In this document: one piece after another, positions 1-6,228 of the stretch
How positions within the stretch are numbered: the first letter of the stretch is position 1
How the letters are laid out: the number at the start of each line of letters is the position of its first letter
DNA from: Immundisolibacteraceae bacterium
GTDB lineage: Bacteria; Pseudomonadota; Gammaproteobacteria; Immundisolibacterales; Immundisolibacteraceae
Assembly (NCBI GenBank): GCA_019090185.1
Contig: JAHRWJ010000239.1
Location: 1-8,073 of the forward strand
Length of the DNA stretch: 8,073 nt
Reading direction: 5' to 3'
The notes under the pieces: generated by a model
Told to the model about the DNA's origin: nothing
Database searches by the model: none
Seen by the model: the letters and a program-made list of their open reading frames with translations, nothing else
Position numbers and translations under genes: made by a program

Positions 1-164
1 AGGCGGCTGAGTTTCTTGATGTTGCAAGCTACACCCATGTGGTGCGCTGGGCCACGGAAATTCAGTCACGGCCAGCGGTGCAGCGAGGTCGTCGGGTAAA
101 CACCTCATGGGGGCCCGAAGAGCAGCAGATGCCAGAGCGTCACAGCGCAGCTGATTTTGATTAG
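1..164 (+). CDS. yghU: Glutathione S-transferase family protein, YghU/YfcG-like, C-terminal fragment
   Basis: The reading frame from base 3 to the TAG at 162-164 gives 53 residues and is cut by the left window edge. It reads like the end of E. coli YghU, a glutathione-dependent disulfide-bond oxidoreductase of the nu-class GST group. Visible landmarks are an aromatic helix segment (YTHVVRWATEI), then RPAVQRGRRVN, then a Gly-Pro linker and a tail ending in ERHSAADFD; E. coli YghU has the equivalent RPAVKRGRIVN and ERHDASDFE. The N-terminal thioredoxin-fold domain that binds glutathione lies outside the window. Cytosolic; the family reduces small disulfides or peroxides with two glutathiones. 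The family call is firm; the choice of YghU over the shorter YfcG rests on the tail and is inference. Confidence 0.85.
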   Translation, partial: AAEFLDVASYTHVVRWATEIQSRPAVQRGRRVNTSWGPEEQQMPERHSAADFD

Positions 165-195
165 TAGTGATGGGTTTAAGTTGCTGAGGAACTAA

Positions 196-633
196 ATGGT
201 GCCCCAGCGGTTAAACGGCAAAGTGGCGGTGATTACCGGTGGTACCAGTGGCATTAGTAAGTCAACCGCCGAGTTATTTGTGGCCCAGGGATGCCAGTAG
301 TGATTGCCAAGCGTTCGGCAGGCAAGGGCAGCGCCATTGCTGAGTAGCTTGGTGAAAAATGCTTCTCTGTTGAAGCCGACGTGGTGGACGAGCAGCAGAT
401 TAAGCAGGTGATGGATAGCGCGGTTGACCATTTTGGCAAACTCGATATTTTGTTTAACAAGGCCGGTGCGGCAGTCGGTCGCAACACGGTGTAAACCATC
501 ACTCAGGATGAGTTTAGTCACGGTTTTCAGCTGTTATTGGTTTGTGTTGTCTTTGGTATCAAACACGCTGCGGCGCAGATGAAAGTCATGGGTCGACGGC
601 GGTCGGATCGGCATTTCTCATGAGGGTGGTTAG
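196..633 (+). pseudogene. Degenerate short-chain dehydrogenase/reductase (SDR), N-terminal half only
   Basis: This is the remains of a Rossmann-fold NAD(P)-dependent oxidoreductase. An ATG at 196 with a good ribosome site (GAGGA, 185-189) starts NGKVAVITGGTSGI, the classical cofactor loop although its last Gly is now Ser. The frame hits stops at 298-303. Homology continues one frame over from about 288 (PVVIAKRSAGKGSAIAE), with in-frame stops TAG 345-347 and TAA 492-494 where Gln and Glu codons would be expected. It contains FGKLDILFNKAG, a form of the conserved NNAG motif with Asn changed to Lys. Near 590 the match moves to a third frame (DGGRIGIS, like the usual GGRIVNIS strand before the catalytic Ser) and stops at 631-633. 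The YxxxK active-site region and the C-terminal half are missing; intact SDRs are about 250 residues. The substrate cannot be inferred. Confidence 0.9.
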
Positions 634-755
634 ATCTGCTCAAGCCTGGATCGTCTATAACCTGACAGGACTGAACGGTGAGTCCAACAACTTTTCGAAT
701 TGACATTGTTGTTTTTTTGGTTAGGCCTTAACGTGTGTTTGGTTTGTACCGATAA

Positions 756-947
756 TTAAGGGGGCTCTGAAAAACTCCGGATGGAGCAGGTGGTGTCTCA
801 GAATTTTTTAAATTTGAGGCGCAAAATGCAGGTATTAGTGGGGCTATTGCCTAGTTTTGCACCAACAGTAGACGCCATGAGGCGACGAAAAAGCGGGATG
901 TTCTGAGCAAGCAGATACGAATTCAGCGTTTTTCAGAGGTTCCTTAA
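756..947. mobile_element. Short TTAA-flanked inverted-repeat element (MITE-like or IS remnant)
   Basis: Bases 760-775 (GGGGGCTCTGAAAAAC) and the reverse complement of 928-943 (GGAACCTCTGAAAAAC) agree at 13 of 16 positions, including an unbroken 11-base core CTCTGAAAAAC. Both ends are bordered by TTAA, at 756-759 and 944-947, which looks like a 4-bp target duplication. Because TTAA is its own complement, the match can also be read as a 22-bp inverted repeat with 3 mismatches. The interior is about 184 bp and has no intact transposase. One frame across 790-960 is open except for single stops, but I do not recognise it. The element sits between a dead SDR gene and the P450 start. The structure is seen directly; calling it mobile is inference, and I cannot assign the family. 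Confidence 0.6.
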
Positions 948-988
948 TTGGGGCCTGATTCGTAGGGGGATTTTGATCATAAATTCAT

Positions 989-993
989 GGGAG
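989..993 (+). promoter_or_regulatory. Ribosome binding site deciding the P450 start
   Basis: GGGAG lies 8 bases before the ATG at 1002. The in-frame ATG at 987 has only AGGGGGA at 964-970, about 16 bases away, which is too far. The ATG at 1002 is therefore preferred. Confidence 0.55.
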
Positions 994-1001
994 TGTCGGA
1001 G

Positions 1002-2264
1002 ATGGATGATCAGGTTAGAGCACCGTTAAGGTTGTTGGGGCTCAATCCCAACGAAGTTCCACTCGATCGGATTGATGTCAGTCAGGCAGAGTTGTTTGAG
1101 CATGGCGAACATTGGGCCTATTTGGAGCGTTTGCGCAAAGAAGCTCCGGTGCATTACTGTGCCGTGAGCGATTTTGGTCCCTATTGTTCGGTGACCAAAT
1201 TCCAGGACATCGCCTACGTCGACAAGCATCACAAAATTTTTTCTTCAGAGCCCACGATTACCATCAGTGAGCCTTCCGAAGAGGTGCCATTTCAGTCGTT
1301 CATTCAGATGGACCCGCCCAAACACGACCACCAGCGGGCCGCAGTACAAGGTTCGGTAGCACCGATGAACCTGGCGAAATACGAAGAGAAAATTCGCGGT
1401 TGGGCCGGCGCAATTCTGAATGATTTACCGATTGGCGAAGTATTCGATTGGGTGCCACGGGTCTCGGTGGATTTGACCGCACAGATGTTGGCTACCCTGT
1501 TCGATGTGCCTTTCGAGGATCGACTTAAGCTGACTTATTGGTCAGACGTGGCTGCCGGGTCGCCAGAGATCACCGGTAATAACATGATTTCAGATACCGA
1601 TCGGGCGCAAGAGCTGGGTAAGTGCATGGCTTATTTCGCTGATCTCTGGAACAAAAAAGTCAACGCACCACCAACCAATGACATTATCTCGATGCTGGCT
1701 CACGCCGAGTCAACCAAGGATCTGGTGGATAACCCAATCGAGTTTCTTGGTAATTTAATTCTGTTGTTGGTCGGCGGTAACGATACCACTCGGAATTCCA
1801 TATCAGGTGGTGTGCTGGCGCTGAACCAATTTCCCGACCAGTATCAAAAGTTGCGTGATGACCCGAGTCTGATTCCGAACATGATCTCCGAAATTATCCG
1901 CTGGCAGACCCCGGTTTCCAGCATGACCCGCCGGGTTACCGAGGATACCGAGCTGGGTGGTAAGACCATCCGAAAAGGTGACAAGGTGGTTATGTGGTTT
2001 ATTTCAGGCAATCGTGACGACGAGGTGATCTCGAACCCGAATGAGTTGGTGATCGACCGGGAGAATGCTCGCCATCACCTGTCGTTTGGCTTTGGGGTGC
2101 ATCGCTGCATGGGCAACCGGCTAGCTGAAATGCAGCTGCGGATTGTCTGGGAAGAGATCAGCAAACGGTTTCATAAAATAGAGGTGATGGAAGAGCCACT
2201 ACGGACTCGATCAAACATGATCCATGGCTATCGTCAGTTAATGGTGAAAGTGCATCCGCTGTAA
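1002..2264 (+). CDS. Cytochrome P450, CYP153 family (alkane/fatty acid omega-hydroxylase)
   Basis: A soluble 420-residue class I bacterial P450, expected to hydroxylate the terminal carbon of medium-chain alkanes or fatty acids using O2 and electrons from a ferredoxin and its reductase. It matches my recollection of Marinobacter CYP153A along nearly its whole length. Numbered from the ATG at 1002, it has APVHY near 48-52, MDPPKHD near 103-109, the I-helix oxygen-activation motif GGNDTTRNS at 258-266, the K-helix ExxR pair Glu297/Arg300 in EIIRWQTP, and the haem loop FGFGVHRCMGNR with Cys369 as the thiolate ligand. The segment GNLILLLVGGNDTTRNS is highly characteristic of CYP153. No frameshift or missing key residue is seen. 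No ferredoxin, reductase or AraC-type regulator is adjacent in this window, unlike many CYP153 loci, so the redox partners must be encoded elsewhere. It is monocistronic, ending in a strong terminator. An alternative start at 987 would add five residues. The family is secure; the exact substrate is inferred. Confidence 0.93.
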   Translation: MDDQVRAPLRLLGLNPNEVPLDRIDVSQAELFEHGEHWAYLERLRKEAPVHYCAVSDFGPYCSVTKFQDIAYVDKHHKIFSSEPTITISEPSEEVPFQSFIQMDPPKHDHQRAAVQGSVAPMNLAKYEEKIRGWAGAILNDLPIGEVFDWVPRVSVDLTAQMLATLFDVPFEDRLKLTYWSDVAAGSPEITGNNMISDTDRAQELGKCMAYFADLWNKKVNAPPTNDIISMLAHAESTKDLVDNPIEFLGNLILLLVGGNDTTRNSISGGVLALNQFPDQYQKLRDDPSLIPNMISEIIRWQTPVSSMTRRVTEDTELGGKTIRKGDKVVMWFISGNRDDEVISNPNELVIDRENARHHLSFGFGVHRCMGNRLAEMQLRIVWEEISKRFHKIEVMEEPLRTRSNMIHGYRQLMVKVHPL

Positions 2265-2291
2265 CAAAATCAACAAAAAAATATCTGCGAT

Positions 2292-2330
2292 AGGCCCGGT
2301 TCCACTGAGTGGTGGAACCGGGCCTTTTTT
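2292..2330 (+). terminator. Rho-independent terminator of the P450 gene
   Basis: A perfect 14-bp stem (2292-2305 with 2312-2325), rich in GC, encloses the six-base loop TGAGTG and is followed directly by a run of six T (2325-2330). It begins 27 bases after the P450 stop and should end that transcript, isolating it from the downstream chemoreceptor gene. Confidence 0.95.
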
Positions 2331-2473
2331 GTTGTGGGAATTGATTGAGTGCAATAGCAGCTCAGTAACCGGTGGGGGGTCGTTATTGATTCAGAGTCAC
2401 TATTTAATGATGGCTGAACAGAGATGTTTAAAGGTTTGTGCTGGTCGGTCGTTAAGAAATAACTCAGACCGTG

Positions 2474-2502
2474 GGGTGAACAGGCTTGCTGTGGGTGAAC
2501 AG
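2474..2502 (+). repeat. Pair of 10-base direct repeats, 19-base period
   Basis: GGGTGAACAG occurs at 2474-2483 and again at 2493-2502. A near copy, GGCTGAACAG, is at 2412-2421. A period of 19 is not far from two helical turns, so a pair of protein sites is possible, but chance is also likely. Confidence 0.3.
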
Positions 2503-2524
2503 ATAGCAGCTTAGTTCGTTTGAC

Positions 2525-2547
2525 CTAAAATGAAGGAGTCATTTTGG
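2525..2547 (+). other. Hairpin with AGGAG in the loop
   Basis: AAAATGA (2527-2533) and TCATTTT (2539-2545) are perfect inverted copies around the five-base loop AGGAG. The stem extends by a T-G wobble and a C-G pair to 9 bp. The T content afterwards is interrupted (GGTTTG), so it is at best a weak terminator. A purine-rich loop of this kind could also be an RNA regulatory element, but no start codon at a suitable distance is followed by a real gene. Confidence 0.35.
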
Positions 2548-2732
2548 TTTGTTGCTGACACGAACGTCCATTGTTAATGGTTATCGGGCAGGTTCGACAA
2601 GTTGCTATGGAGGTGACAGAGAGGTGCTTGATTTCCTCAGTTCAGCGTATGAAGAGCCGGCTATTTTTATTACAACAATAATTTTGAATGCCGTGGTTGT
2701 CGATAGCTTTAAAAACCGCTGAACGGTTGATT

Positions 2733-2739
2733 GGGAGAG
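2733..2739 (+). promoter_or_regulatory. Ribosome binding site deciding the chemoreceptor start
   Basis: GGGAGAG ends 9 bases before the ATG at 2749. The longer in-frame TTG at 2731 overlaps this site and has none of its own, so the ATG is preferred. Confidence 0.7.
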
Positions 2740-2748
2740 CATAGCATC

Positions 2749-3909
2749 ATGAAAAAATTAACAGGCCCGAAACTGGCGCACAAGTTGTCGCTGCCGGTGG
2801 CTTTATTGTTGATGGCAGTATTGATCTCACAGGTGTGGGCGGATAACTGGACCAGTAATGCGATGGTGGGGTTGGCCGTGGTATCTGCTGTGGTGTTGTT
2901 TTGGCGATTTCTATCGGCTATTCAAATTCAGTTAGCGGATATCCAGCAGGTGATGCAGGCTGTCGCGGCGCAGGGCAATCTTCAATTCAGGACGACTCAA
3001 TTCGGTTCGGATGAAACCGGCCAGGTTGCTGCAGAGCTTAACCTGATGTTGGATGGGCTCGCTGCAAACATCAGCGAAATTGGGTCGGATGCGGTGGCTA
3101 TGGCGATTGCTGCGGAGCAGATAACCAGTGCAGTGACCAACACCGAGCAGGGCATCCAGTTTCAGCTTGAGCAGGCCAGTCAGCTAGGGGTCGCGGTGCA
3201 GCAGACCGGTGAGAGTGTTGCCGATGAAGCGCGAACCGTGCAGCGGGCCGCTGATGCAGCAGATTTGGCATTCGAGTCTGCTTCTAATGGAATGGGGCGG
3301 ATGCAGCAGGCGGTTAAATCGATTGAAGCCCTTTCTTCTGAGGTCAATCGAATCAGTCAGATTATCAACGAACTGCACCGCAATAGTTCTGAGATTAATA
3401 GCGTGTTAGAAGTGATTAAGGATGTATCCGAGCAGACAAATTTATTGGCGCTGAACGCAGCGATCGAAGCGGCCCGAGCCGGTGAACATGGTCGAGGGTT
3501 TGCGGTGGTTGCTGATGAGGTACGCTCGCTTGCGCATCGTACTGGTGAGTCCGCCAGTGAAATAGAGACGATGCTAGATGGTTTTCAGAAAGAAGCTGCC
3601 CAGGCCAATGAAGTGGTTTCGGCCAGTGAAAAAGAAGCTGATCAAGCGGTTGATCAGGTGCGGCAGGTTGTTGAAACCTTTAAGCAGATTGAAACGGAAC
3701 TCAGTACGATTCGTGATATTAATTATCAGGTGGTTTCTGCAACCGATGAACAGGCTCACGGGTGCAAATCCATCTCCGACAATGTGGCGCAGATCACTGA
3801 GAGCGTCGGCGCTACGGTTTCTGGAACCAATGACATTATTGTCGCCAGTCGGCATCAGGCTGAAAAAACTTCAAGTTTGCGCGATGCGATGGAACGACTG
3901 ACCGCTTAA
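2749..3909 (+). CDS. Methyl-accepting chemotaxis protein with minimal periplasmic part
   Basis: A 386-residue transmembrane chemoreceptor that should signal through CheW/CheA to the flagellar motor or another Che pathway. Two hydrophobic segments at about residues 13-30 and 39-55 are joined by only about eight residues (ADNWTSNA), so no periplasmic ligand-binding domain exists. A HAMP-like linker follows at about 56-110 ([16 protein letters not shown]). The rest is a long alpha-helical coiled coil with the highly conserved hairpin tip at about 221-262, including [20 protein letters not shown] and [15 protein letters not shown]. The Gln/Glu-rich flanking helices are likely methylation regions. 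There is no C-terminal CheR-tethering pentapeptide; the protein ends in MERLTA. Typical MCPs are 500-650 residues, so this one is short through loss of the sensor rather than of the signalling module. It could sense membrane state, redox or cytoplasmic cues, or partner with another protein. Proximity to CYP153 suggests hydrocarbon or energy taxis, but a terminator separates them and this is inference. Confidence 0.93.
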   Translation: MKKLTGPKLAHKLSLPVALLLMAVLISQVWADNWTSNAMVGLAVVSAVVLFWRFLSAIQIQLADIQQVMQAVAAQGNLQFRTTQFGSDETGQVAAELNLMLDGLAANISEIGSDAVAMAIAAEQITSAVTNTEQGIQFQLEQASQLGVAVQQTGESVADEARTVQRAADAADLAFESASNGMGRMQQAVKSIEALSSEVNRISQIINELHRNSSEINSVLEVIKDVSEQTNLLALNAAIEAARAGEHGRGFAVVADEVRSLAHRTGESASEIETMLDGFQKEAAQANEVVSASEKEADQAVDQVRQVVETFKQIETELSTIRDINYQVVSATDEQAHGCKSISDNVAQITESVGATVSGTNDIIVASRHQAEKTSSLRDAMERLTA

Positions 3910-4057
3910 CCATCCCAGCCTGTCTAGCGGGGATGAATAGCTTGTAGCCGTTTCAGGTTAGCCTAAGCCAGGCCAGACCAAGTTCAGTGACTGAAAATAG
4001 CCATCTTGATGGCGTGGTATATCCGCACATCTGCGCAGTAGGCCGTACAATTCGCCG

Positions 4058-5152
4058 ATGGACGATAATATTGGTAATTTCTTTCCGGCGGATCGAGCTG
4101 GGCCATCTGCTCAAGGTGAGCAGTCGCCTGGTTTTGCAGATTTAGCCCCCGACCAGCTGCTGGATGCGATTGAGTCGGTAGGTGTGCGCTCTAGTGGCAC
4201 CTTTCTGGCACTTAATAGTTACGAGAATCGGGTCTACCGGATTGACCTGAGTGACCACGAAATGGCGTCAACCGGCTTGCCTGGGTTGATCGATAACGGC
4301 ATTAAGCCGCTACGGATAGTGGCTAAATTTTATCGTCCCCAGCGCTGGAGCGATGAGCAAATCCTTGAAGAGCATCAATTCAGTGCTCAGCTAGCCGAAG
4401 CCGAACTCCCGGTGATTGCCCCACTAACCAATGTTAAAGGCGAAACCCTATTTCGATACGCCGAACATTGCTTTGCTCTTTATCCCTGTGCGGGCGGTCG
4501 GGCACCTGAGCTGGATAATCCGGATCAACTGGAACAGATTGGTCGGTTGATTGGGCGACTGCATGCGATTGGTGCGACCGAACCTTTTAACCACCGGTGG
4601 TCGCTATCGTCACAGTGGCTCGGTAGTGATGCACGCAGCCAGGTATTAAAGAGCGCTCTGTTACCTGATTACCTGCGGGACAGCTATGCGGCGGTCAGTG
4701 CTAATTTGCTGGAGCAGGTAGAAGCTGTTTTAGCGCAAGTTGGGGGTTTGCAGTTGATTCGCCTGCACGGTGATCTGCATCCGGGTAACCTGCTCTGGAA
4801 TGATGCGGGTCCCCACCTGGTCGATTTTGATGATGCGATAAATGGCCCGGCTATCCAGGATTTGTGGATGTTTCTATCTGGTGATCGCCAGTATATGAAT
4901 GCCAGGCTTGGTGATCTGCTGGTCGGCTACGAGCAGTTCATGGAATTTGATTCACGCCAGTTAATATTAATTGAGGCGCTGCGAACCTTGAGGATGATTC
5001 ACCATGTCGGCTGGATTGCCCAGCGCTGGTCAGACCCGGCCTTTCCTATCGCCTTTCCCGCGGTGAGCAGCACCGGTTTTTGGGAAATGCATATCAATAC
5101 GTTGCAGGAACAGACCGAACAACTTCAGCAGCCGCCCCTTATTTGGGATTAG
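4058..5152 (+). CDS. srkA: Stress response serine/threonine protein kinase SrkA (YihE/RdoA)
   Basis: A 364-residue cytosolic kinase of the APH/choline kinase-like fold. In E. coli SrkA counters stress-induced death by opposing MazF and is part of the Cpx response. Matching landmarks are LNSYENRVY (52-60) for the ATP-binding strands, AKFYRP with the probable ATP-contact Lys90, ILEEHQF (102-108), the catalytic loop HGDLHPGN (237-244, Asp239), the metal-binding DFDDA (Asp256), NGPAIQDLWM (262-271) and RWSDPAFP (323-330). Compared with E. coli it has a longer N-terminus of about 20 residues and an insertion near 66-85 just before the Lys90 strand. No in-frame start other than the ATG at 4058 would fix the long N-terminus, and no clear Shine-Dalgarno site precedes it. 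E. coli pairs srkA with dsbA; here no dsbA follows. Instead the gene runs head-on into the dehydratase, with seven bases between their stops. Identification is strong. Confidence 0.93.
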   Translation: MDDNIGNFFPADRAGPSAQGEQSPGFADLAPDQLLDAIESVGVRSSGTFLALNSYENRVYRIDLSDHEMASTGLPGLIDNGIKPLRIVAKFYRPQRWSDEQILEEHQFSAQLAEAELPVIAPLTNVKGETLFRYAEHCFALYPCAGGRAPELDNPDQLEQIGRLIGRLHAIGATEPFNHRWSLSSQWLGSDARSQVLKSALLPDYLRDSYAAVSANLLEQVEAVLAQVGGLQLIRLHGDLHPGNLLWNDAGPHLVDFDDAINGPAIQDLWMFLSGDRQYMNARLGDLLVGYEQFMEFDSRQLILIEALRTLRMIHHVGWIAQRWSDPAFPIAFPAVSSTGFWEMHINTLQEQTEQLQQPPLIWD

Positions 5153-5159
5153 GTTTGGA

Positions 5160-6107
5160 TTAACTAGCGAGTTGTTTTTGCCAGATTGCTAGCTGTTCGA
5201 CGGACACGCCGACCCCACCACAGACCACAATGACGACATTTTTTTTGCCGTTAAAAAAAGCGGCCTGCTCATAGACGGTTGCTAATGCCGCGCCACAGGC
5301 AGGTTCTACCAATAATCGTTGCTCATTTAAAAATCGCCGACAGGCAGCGACTGCCTGCTGGTCGGTTACCCGGTGGGTTTCAATGGGATATTCAGCGAGT
5401 AAATCAAAACTTCGTTGTGCTACTTTTTTAGCCCCCAGTGATGTGGCAATGCTGGATATTTTTTTCAAAGCCACCGGCTGACCAGTTTGCTCTGCACAGT
5501 AAAGTGAATCTGCGCCGATGGTCTCAACCGCCAGTAATGGGATGTCGGGCCAGTTCTGATCGCGAATGCCATCCACCAGACCACACATTAAACCGCCGCC
5601 GCCAACCGAGACCACGATGCCGTCCGGTTGCAGGCCATCAGCAGCTAGCTCATCGATCAATGAGGCGTGGCCCTGCCACAGCAGCGGATCATCAAACGGA
5701 TGGATATAGGCCCAATTTGGTTTTAGCAGGGTTTGCGCGTGGGCATGGGCACCATCCCATTCGGTGCCTTTGATTACCACGCTGGCACCTTCTCGTTCCA
5801 TCAGCTCTATCGCACAGGGTTTGACTGTCTCCGGCACCACGACGGTGACCGGTATGCCCAGTTTACGACCTGCGTAGGCCACGGCTAACCCCGCATTGCC
5901 TGCGGATGATGCCAGTAAATGGCTAGCCCCCTGGGCAACATAATGTTGGCAGGCGTGGCCAATGCCTCGGGCTTTGAAGGAGCCACAGGGCTGGACTGAT
6001 TCGAGCTTTAACCAGATATTTGGCTCGACTAACTGGCCCATGGCCAAGGATTCAATTAAGGGCGTCTTGATGTGTATTTTGGTGGGTCTGGTTGAATTTA
6101 GGCTCAT
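5160..6107 (-). CDS. PLP-dependent L-serine/L-threonine dehydratase, SDS type
   Basis: A 315-residue fold-type II PLP enzyme that deaminates L-serine to pyruvate and ammonia, and probably L-threonine to 2-oxobutyrate. It closely resembles mammalian SDS along its length rather than the longer IlvA. Landmarks are KTPLIESLAM near the N-terminus, GSFKARG with the Schiff-base Lys45, SSAGNAG (67-73) for the substrate carboxylate, HPFDDPLLWQGH (136-147), the phosphate-binding GGGG loop (169-172) in VSVGGGGLMCG, VEPACGAALA and VCGGVGVS with Cys296 near the PLP ring nitrogen. It ends after the catalytic domain, so there is no ACT-type regulatory domain and no feedback control by isoleucine is expected; a catabolic role is likely. 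The start has no clear ribosome site but the N-terminus matches the family well. It is divergent from the Old Yellow Enzyme gene and convergent with srkA. A D-serine or other amino acid substrate cannot be excluded. Confidence 0.92.
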   Translation of the reverse strand: MSLNSTRPTKIHIKTPLIESLAMGQLVEPNIWLKLESVQPCGSFKARGIGHACQHYVAQGASHLLASSAGNAGLAVAYAGRKLGIPVTVVVPETVKPCAIELMEREGASVVIKGTEWDGAHAHAQTLLKPNWAYIHPFDDPLLWQGHASLIDELAADGLQPDGIVVSVGGGGLMCGLVDGIRDQNWPDIPLLAVETIGADSLYCAEQTGQPVALKKISSIATSLGAKKVAQRSFDLLAEYPIETHRVTDQQAVAACRRFLNEQRLLVEPACGAALATVYEQAAFFNGKKNVVIVVCGGVGVSVEQLAIWQKQLAS

Positions 6108-6147
6108 AAGGTTTCGGCTACAGTTTAGGTTGTGGGCGTGCTCTTAA

Positions 6148-6193
6148 CTAACTCGGTTACATTGATCGGAACTCAATATATTAGTTGAGTTAG
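6148..6193. promoter_or_regulatory. Candidate operator palindrome in the divergent promoter region
   Basis: AACTCAA (6170-6176) and TTGAGTT (6185-6191) form a perfect 7-bp inverted repeat with an 8-base AT-rich spacer, the size typical of MarR or TetR dimers. An overlapping wider pair, CTAACTC (6148-6154) and GAGTTAG (6187-6193), re-uses the right arm. The spacer contains TATATT (6177-6182), a possible -10 box for the plus-strand gene, so a bound repressor would block it. No regulator gene is in the window. The palindrome is seen; its role as operator is inference. Confidence 0.5.
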
Positions 6194-6212
6194 AGTGTGA
6201 TTCTATTCTTGT

Positions 6213-6219
6213 GGGAGGG
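6213..6219 (+). promoter_or_regulatory. Ribosome binding site deciding the Old Yellow Enzyme start
   Basis: GGGAGGG is 9 bases before the ATG at 6229. It touches the in-frame ATG at 6220 and overlaps the region after a possible GTG at 6211, so neither of those can use it well. Confidence 0.75.
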
Positions 6220-6228
6220 ATGCGTGAA

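Larger units (their letters stand above)
2331..2748. other. 418-base intergenic region with no convincing gene
   Basis: No reading frame here resembles a protein; the longest on the plus strand (2329-2514, 61 codons) overlaps the terminator T-run and lacks a ribosome site. The region holds a 10-base direct repeat at 2474-2483 and 2493-2502, a hairpin at 2525-2547 with AGGAG in its loop, and a small perfect hairpin at 2568-2580. The last stretch before 2749 must carry the chemoreceptor promoter, but I see no strong sigma-70 pair. A TAAA followed after 15 bases by GATTGGGA near 2710 is only a poor match to the flagellar sigma-28 pattern. Confidence 0.5.

Noticed and set aside
192..521. Minus-strand reading frames of 82 and 109 codons across the SDR remnant
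   Set aside because: The plus strand shows clear SDR motifs in this span, and the opposite-strand translations resemble no protein and have no ribosome site.
700..705. Perfect TTGACA, a possible -35 box upstream of the P450
   Set aside because: No acceptable -10 sequence occurs at 16-18 bases, and it is about 300 bases from the start codon.
686..718. Possible terminator: AACAAC/GTTGTT hairpin followed by a T-run
   Set aside because: The stem is only six AT-rich pairs with a 16-base loop, too weak to call, though it may be a decayed terminator.
818..828. GGCGCAAAATG shared with 7458-7468
   Set aside because: An 11-base match between the TTAA element and the small gene start has no similarity around it and is probably chance.
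2329..2514. Plus-strand frame of 61 codons after the P450
   Set aside because: It starts inside the terminator T-run, has no ribosome site and the translation has no family-like pattern.
3911..3935. Hairpin CATCCC/GGGATG after the chemoreceptor gene
   Set aside because: Six pairs, a 13-base loop and no T-run; it does not support a terminator call.
4000..4013. Small palindrome GCCATC/GATGGC before srkA
   Set aside because: The loop is almost absent, there is no T-run, and a six-base palindrome is expected by chance.
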